35,932 nucleotides of DNA, taken from NCBI GenBank assembly GCA_021776825.1, contig JAJFFG010000079.1, positions 1-35,932 of the forward strand. The letters are read 5' to 3'. A program made the translations under genes and the position numbers. The notes beneath the pieces were generated by a model. It had not been told where the DNA came from. It saw nothing but the letters and a program-made list of their open reading frames with translations, and searched no databases. This stretch comes from Planctomycetota bacterium (GTDB taxonomy: Bacteria; Planctomycetota; JAJSAM01; JAJVHW01). How positions within the stretch are numbered: position 1 is the stretch's first letter; the number at the start of each line of letters is the position of its first letter. Positions 33,999-35,932 of the stretch are shown piece after piece.

Positions 33999-34237
33999 GC
34001 TATCGCAAGCGGCTCCGCGCTGTGCTCAAGATCCGTTGTGTGCACCTGTGTACGAAGGCCGCGTTCCAGCCGTTGCCGGACGAGGACGAGTTGGCGAACC
34101 CGTACGACACCGCGGCGTGGTGGTGTGCGCGGACCACCGAGGCGTTGGGGCCGGACGGCTCGGCGGCGGCGGACGGGGACTGTGATGGTCCGGGCCGGGA
34201 GTGCTACGAGGGTCCGGCGGGCGCGCCGACGCCGTAA
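33995..34237 (+). CDS. 80-aa Cys-rich protein coupled to the hydroxylase operon
   Basis: GTG 33995 overlaps the preceding stop in GTGA and has GGGGAGGA upstream, so it is translated with the operon. The product starts with a basic helix SYRKRLRAVLKIRC and has Cys in RCVHLC, WWCAR, GDCDG and ECYEG, with an acidic middle. I recognise no family. The place where PaoABC operons have the PaoD maturation factor is taken by this gene, but it is far too short to be PaoD. A small electron carrier or assembly factor is conceivable from position only. Confidence 0.65.
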   Translation: MSYRKRLRAVLKIRCVHLCTKAAFQPLPDEDELANPYDTAAWWCARTTEALGPDGSAAADGDCDGPGRECYEGPAGAPTP

Positions 34238-34257
34238 CGGTTGCCATGGAGATCGCG

Positions 34258-34524
34258 CCGTACGGGCGGATCTCCTGATCCGCCCCGCCCGCTGGGGCTG
34301 CGCGCGCGACCTCGGTCCGATGGCGCTCCGCGAACGACCGTCGTGACGCGGTCGGCCATCGGTCGATGCCGTGGCGGCTCTACGATGTGGCGGTCGCACG
34401 GGCCCTGCACGCCGTCGACCGGGCGCCGTTCGATCGACCGATGCCGCCCGCGGTGCGCCCCTCGACATCCTCGATCGTGCCACGCGCGTCGGCGCGGGCG
34501 GATCAGGAGATCCGCCCCTACGGC
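34258..34524. mobile_element. 267-base element related to the MITE-like repeat at 24645
   Basis: The left end from 34258 matches copies A and B for about 120 bases (CGGATCTCCTGATCCGCCCC, then GCCCGCTGG). The right end at 34494-34524 is the inverted palindrome GGGCGGATCAGGAGATCCGC followed by CCCTACGGC. The terminal repeats are imperfect here, so this copy is older or has recombined. It lies between the operon end at 34237 and the converging gene at 34582. Confidence 0.65.
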
Positions 34525-34581
34525 CCGCTGGTCTCATGCCCGCGTGGTCGAGGGCTCGGGCAGGTGCAGCGCCGTGCGACG

Positions 34582-35364
34582 TCACCAGGAAGCGGCCCAG
34601 TAGACGATGGTGGCGTCGGCCACATCGACGGACACGCCGCGGATCGTGCCGTGGTTCCAGTAGCCGGAGTCGTCTTCCCACACGCCGCTCTCGTACTGGG
34701 CAGCGAGTCGATTGGGACCGAGGACGTAGTGCCGGAACGATCGCGGCCAGGCGTCGACAGAGGAATCGTATCGGAGGATGGTGATGGGAACCCAGATCGG
34801 CGGCGCACCCTCCGGCCAGTCCGAGTCTCCGTAGTGCCCGCTCTCTGGGTCTGGGCCGGAGCACGCCCACAGAGCGCGAGTCGCCAGCTCGTCCGCTTGT
34901 CGCCGGGCCTCGGCTGCTGAGGTGCGAACGAGCAGTTCGGAGAATGTCCCCGGAACGATCATCCCAGGTTGGTGCGAGAAGCGCACCTCGATCGCGTCGT
35001 CAGGCCACTCCTGCGGGAAGTGGTCGAGGAAACCGCTCGATTCGCGAAGAACGCCGGCGTAGTTGAAGCGTTCCGTGGTTCGCCGGAGTGGGTTGCGGTA
35101 CGAGAACGTCGATCCCACGCAGACGACGGCGAATAACGTTGCCGCGCCGGCGAACTGCATCCACATCCCCCGTCGCCCGCGCGTGCGAGCGCTCTCGCTC
35201 CGACTGCTGCGGCCCGGCGCGCCCGGCATTGAGTGCCACCACACGCCAATGCCGGGGATGACGGCGAGAGGGAGGAGGAGCGGGAGCCACCGGGCGACGA
35301 CGAATGCACCGACGAACACGGCCAGGATGACGATCCACTGGAGCGTCCTTACGGCTCGACTCAT
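34582..35364 (-). CDS. Membrane-anchored protein of unknown function, 260 aa
   Basis: ATG 35364, without an obvious ribosome binding site. Three hydrophobic stretches lie in the first ~90 residues (LQWIVILAVFVGAFVVARWL, LLPLAVIPGIGVWW, FAGAATLFAVVCVG), separated by a basic loop. The remaining ~170 residues form an extracytoplasmic-looking domain with Trp/Tyr-rich segments (FLDHFPQEWPDD, HYGDSDWPEGAPPIW) and end in ATIVYWAASW. I do not recognise it. It follows the redoxin gene on the same strand after 70 bases. Confidence 0.65.
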   Translation of the reverse strand: MSRAVRTLQWIVILAVFVGAFVVARWLPLLLPLAVIPGIGVWWHSMPGAPGRSSRSESARTRGRRGMWMQFAGAATLFAVVCVGSTFSYRNPLRRTTERFNYAGVLRESSGFLDHFPQEWPDDAIEVRFSHQPGMIVPGTFSELLVRTSAAEARRQADELATRALWACSGPDPESGHYGDSDWPEGAPPIWVPITILRYDSSVDAWPRSFRHYVLGPNRLAAQYESGVWEDDSGYWNHGTIRGVSVDVADATIVYWAASW

Positions 35365-35434
35365 GGCAGCATTCTAGCGCGCGGGAGGCACGCCGATGCG
35401 CGTGCGCGAACGCTGTGCAGTCTCCGTCGCTCGG

Positions 35435-35932
35435 TCAGCGCTCCGACCCCGCCGCCGCCGCCCGCGCCTCCCGCGCCGCCGGCAACAGCTTCTTGATCCC
35501 CGCCTTCAGCAGGTTCTCGTCGCGGTCCCGCAACCGGATCACACCCTCGTGATCGATCAGCAGCACCGTCGGCCAGCCGCGCACGCCCCACGACGTCGCG
35601 ATTGGTCCATCCGTCCCGCCGCCGTCGAAGAACGAGGGCCAGGTGATCGACTCCTTCGCCATCGTGTCGCGCAGCCGCTTCGCGGTGTCGTCGCTGTTCA
35701 CGCCCAGGATCACGAAGGGCTCGTCGGCCAGTTCCTTCACGAGCGACCGCTCGTAGGGGTACATGCCCCGGCAGGGGCCTCACCAGTCGCCCCAGAAGTC
35801 GAGCAGCACGACCTTGCCGCGATAGTCAGAGAGCTGCATCGGGTTGCCGTCGAGGTCACGGCCCACGATCTCGGGGGCGGGCTTCCCGACGTCGAGGTCG
35901 GCCTTCGCATGCGGCGCGAGGTTTGCCTCGGC
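35435..35932 (-). CDS. TlpA/thioredoxin-like protein, probable selenoprotein; 5' end outside the window
   Basis: The frame is open from the window edge to 35435 except for one TGA. Before it comes a redoxin N-terminus, VGKPAPEIVGRDLDGNPMQL, then LSDYRGKVVLLDFWGDW; after the TGA come GPCRGMYPYERSLVKEL, FVILGVNSDD, and WGVRGWPTVLLIDHEG with the cis-Pro of the thioredoxin fold. TGA thus stands exactly at the first Cys of W-C-G-P-C, the nucleophile. Sec there (UxxC) is a known state in thioredoxin-like selenoproteins. A hairpin fitting a bacterial SECIS follows at 35738-35755. A standard gene caller would start a truncated 109-aa protein at the Met at 35764. A TGC-to-TGA error or mutation is the alternative. 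A lipid or Sec signal may lie beyond the edge. Confidence 0.75.
35738..35755 (-). promoter_or_regulatory. Candidate bacterial SECIS element
   Basis: On the minus strand UACGAGC pairs with GCUCGUG (one terminal U-G pair, six Watson-Crick pairs) around the tetraloop GGUC. The loop begins 32 bases after the TGA. Stem of 7, small apical loop starting with G, and distance within about 16-37 bases fit the described bacterial SECIS rules, and GGU is also found in the loop of the E. coli fdhF element. Confidence 0.55.
35780..35782 (-). other. In-frame TGA, candidate selenocysteine codon
   Basis: The minus strand reads GGC GAC TGG TGA GGC CCC TGC, that is G-D-W-[TGA]-G-P-C. The frame matches the annotated downstream part, and the position equals the N-terminal Cys of the CxxC active site. 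Confidence 0.7.

Noticed and set aside
35764..35779. GCCCC-UGCC-GGGGC hairpin directly after the redoxin TGA as the SECIS
   Set aside because: Its loop begins only seven bases after the TGA, too close for known bacterial SECIS elements; the GGUC hairpin further on fits better.

Overview
This is a high-GC window (roughly two thirds G+C by eye) from a Gram-negative-type bacterium, most probably a planctomycete or a relative. That placement is inference. It rests on two ECF sigma factors fused to membrane-anchored extracytoplasmic domains, an FG-GAP/ASPIC-UnbV (CRTAC1-type) lipoprotein, many lipoproteins and single-pass anchored beta-domain proteins, and several families of small inverted-repeat elements. 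No rRNA, tRNA, phage or CRISPR locus was seen.

Layout. 1-7300: an exported protein with a very long Asp/Glu tail (+), an LtaS-like membrane sulfatase and a small lipoprotein (-), then a coupled pair of lipoproteins, FG-GAP/ASPIC and TPR (+). 7300-9920: two copies of a hairpin repeat, a hypothetical gene, and a complete three-gene HipB-HipS-HipT toxin-antitoxin operon (-) with three near-identical palindromes around the hipB start. 10016-13762: tail-to-tail ppx/gppA (+) and ppk1 (-), the polyphosphate pair. 13796-17090: an operon (-) of an FkbM-like methyltransferase, an overlooked 53-codon repeat ORF and a sigma/carboxypeptidase-regulatory fusion, joined by GTGA and ATGA overlaps. 17406-20430: a small membrane protein (+) and two tandem paralogous anchored proteins (-), one carrying an in-frame TGA. 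20861-23152: the second sigma fusion (-). 23330-24382: a lipoprotein MsrB and another lipoprotein (+). 24938-27009: a PrcB-like protein and a beta-domain protein (-). 27097-29670: a CASTOR/POLLUX-like RCK channel with an S4-type arginine ladder (+). 30167-34237: a Tat-exported PaoABC-like molybdenum hydroxylase operon ending in an 80-aa Cys-rich protein (+). 34582-35932: a membrane protein and a truncated TlpA/thioredoxin-like gene (-).

The most interesting signal is at the right edge. In the redoxin gene the first Cys of the W-C-G-P-C motif is encoded by TGA, giving W-[TGA]-G-P-C. The frame is intact on both sides, and a 7-bp stem with a GGUC loop lies 31 nt after the TGA, as in bacterial SECIS elements. 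This looks like a selenocysteine redoxin. A second in-frame TGA, at 18452-18454, aligns without gaps to a Cys in the neighbouring paralogue and is followed by a 7-bp hairpin with a GUG loop. Together they suggest a selenocysteine-decoding organism; nonsense mutations or sequence errors are the alternative.

Four repeat families (7311-7604, 24451-24907, 29690-29848, 34258-34524) all lie in gaps between converging genes, so they may be insertions tolerated there, bidirectional terminators, or both.
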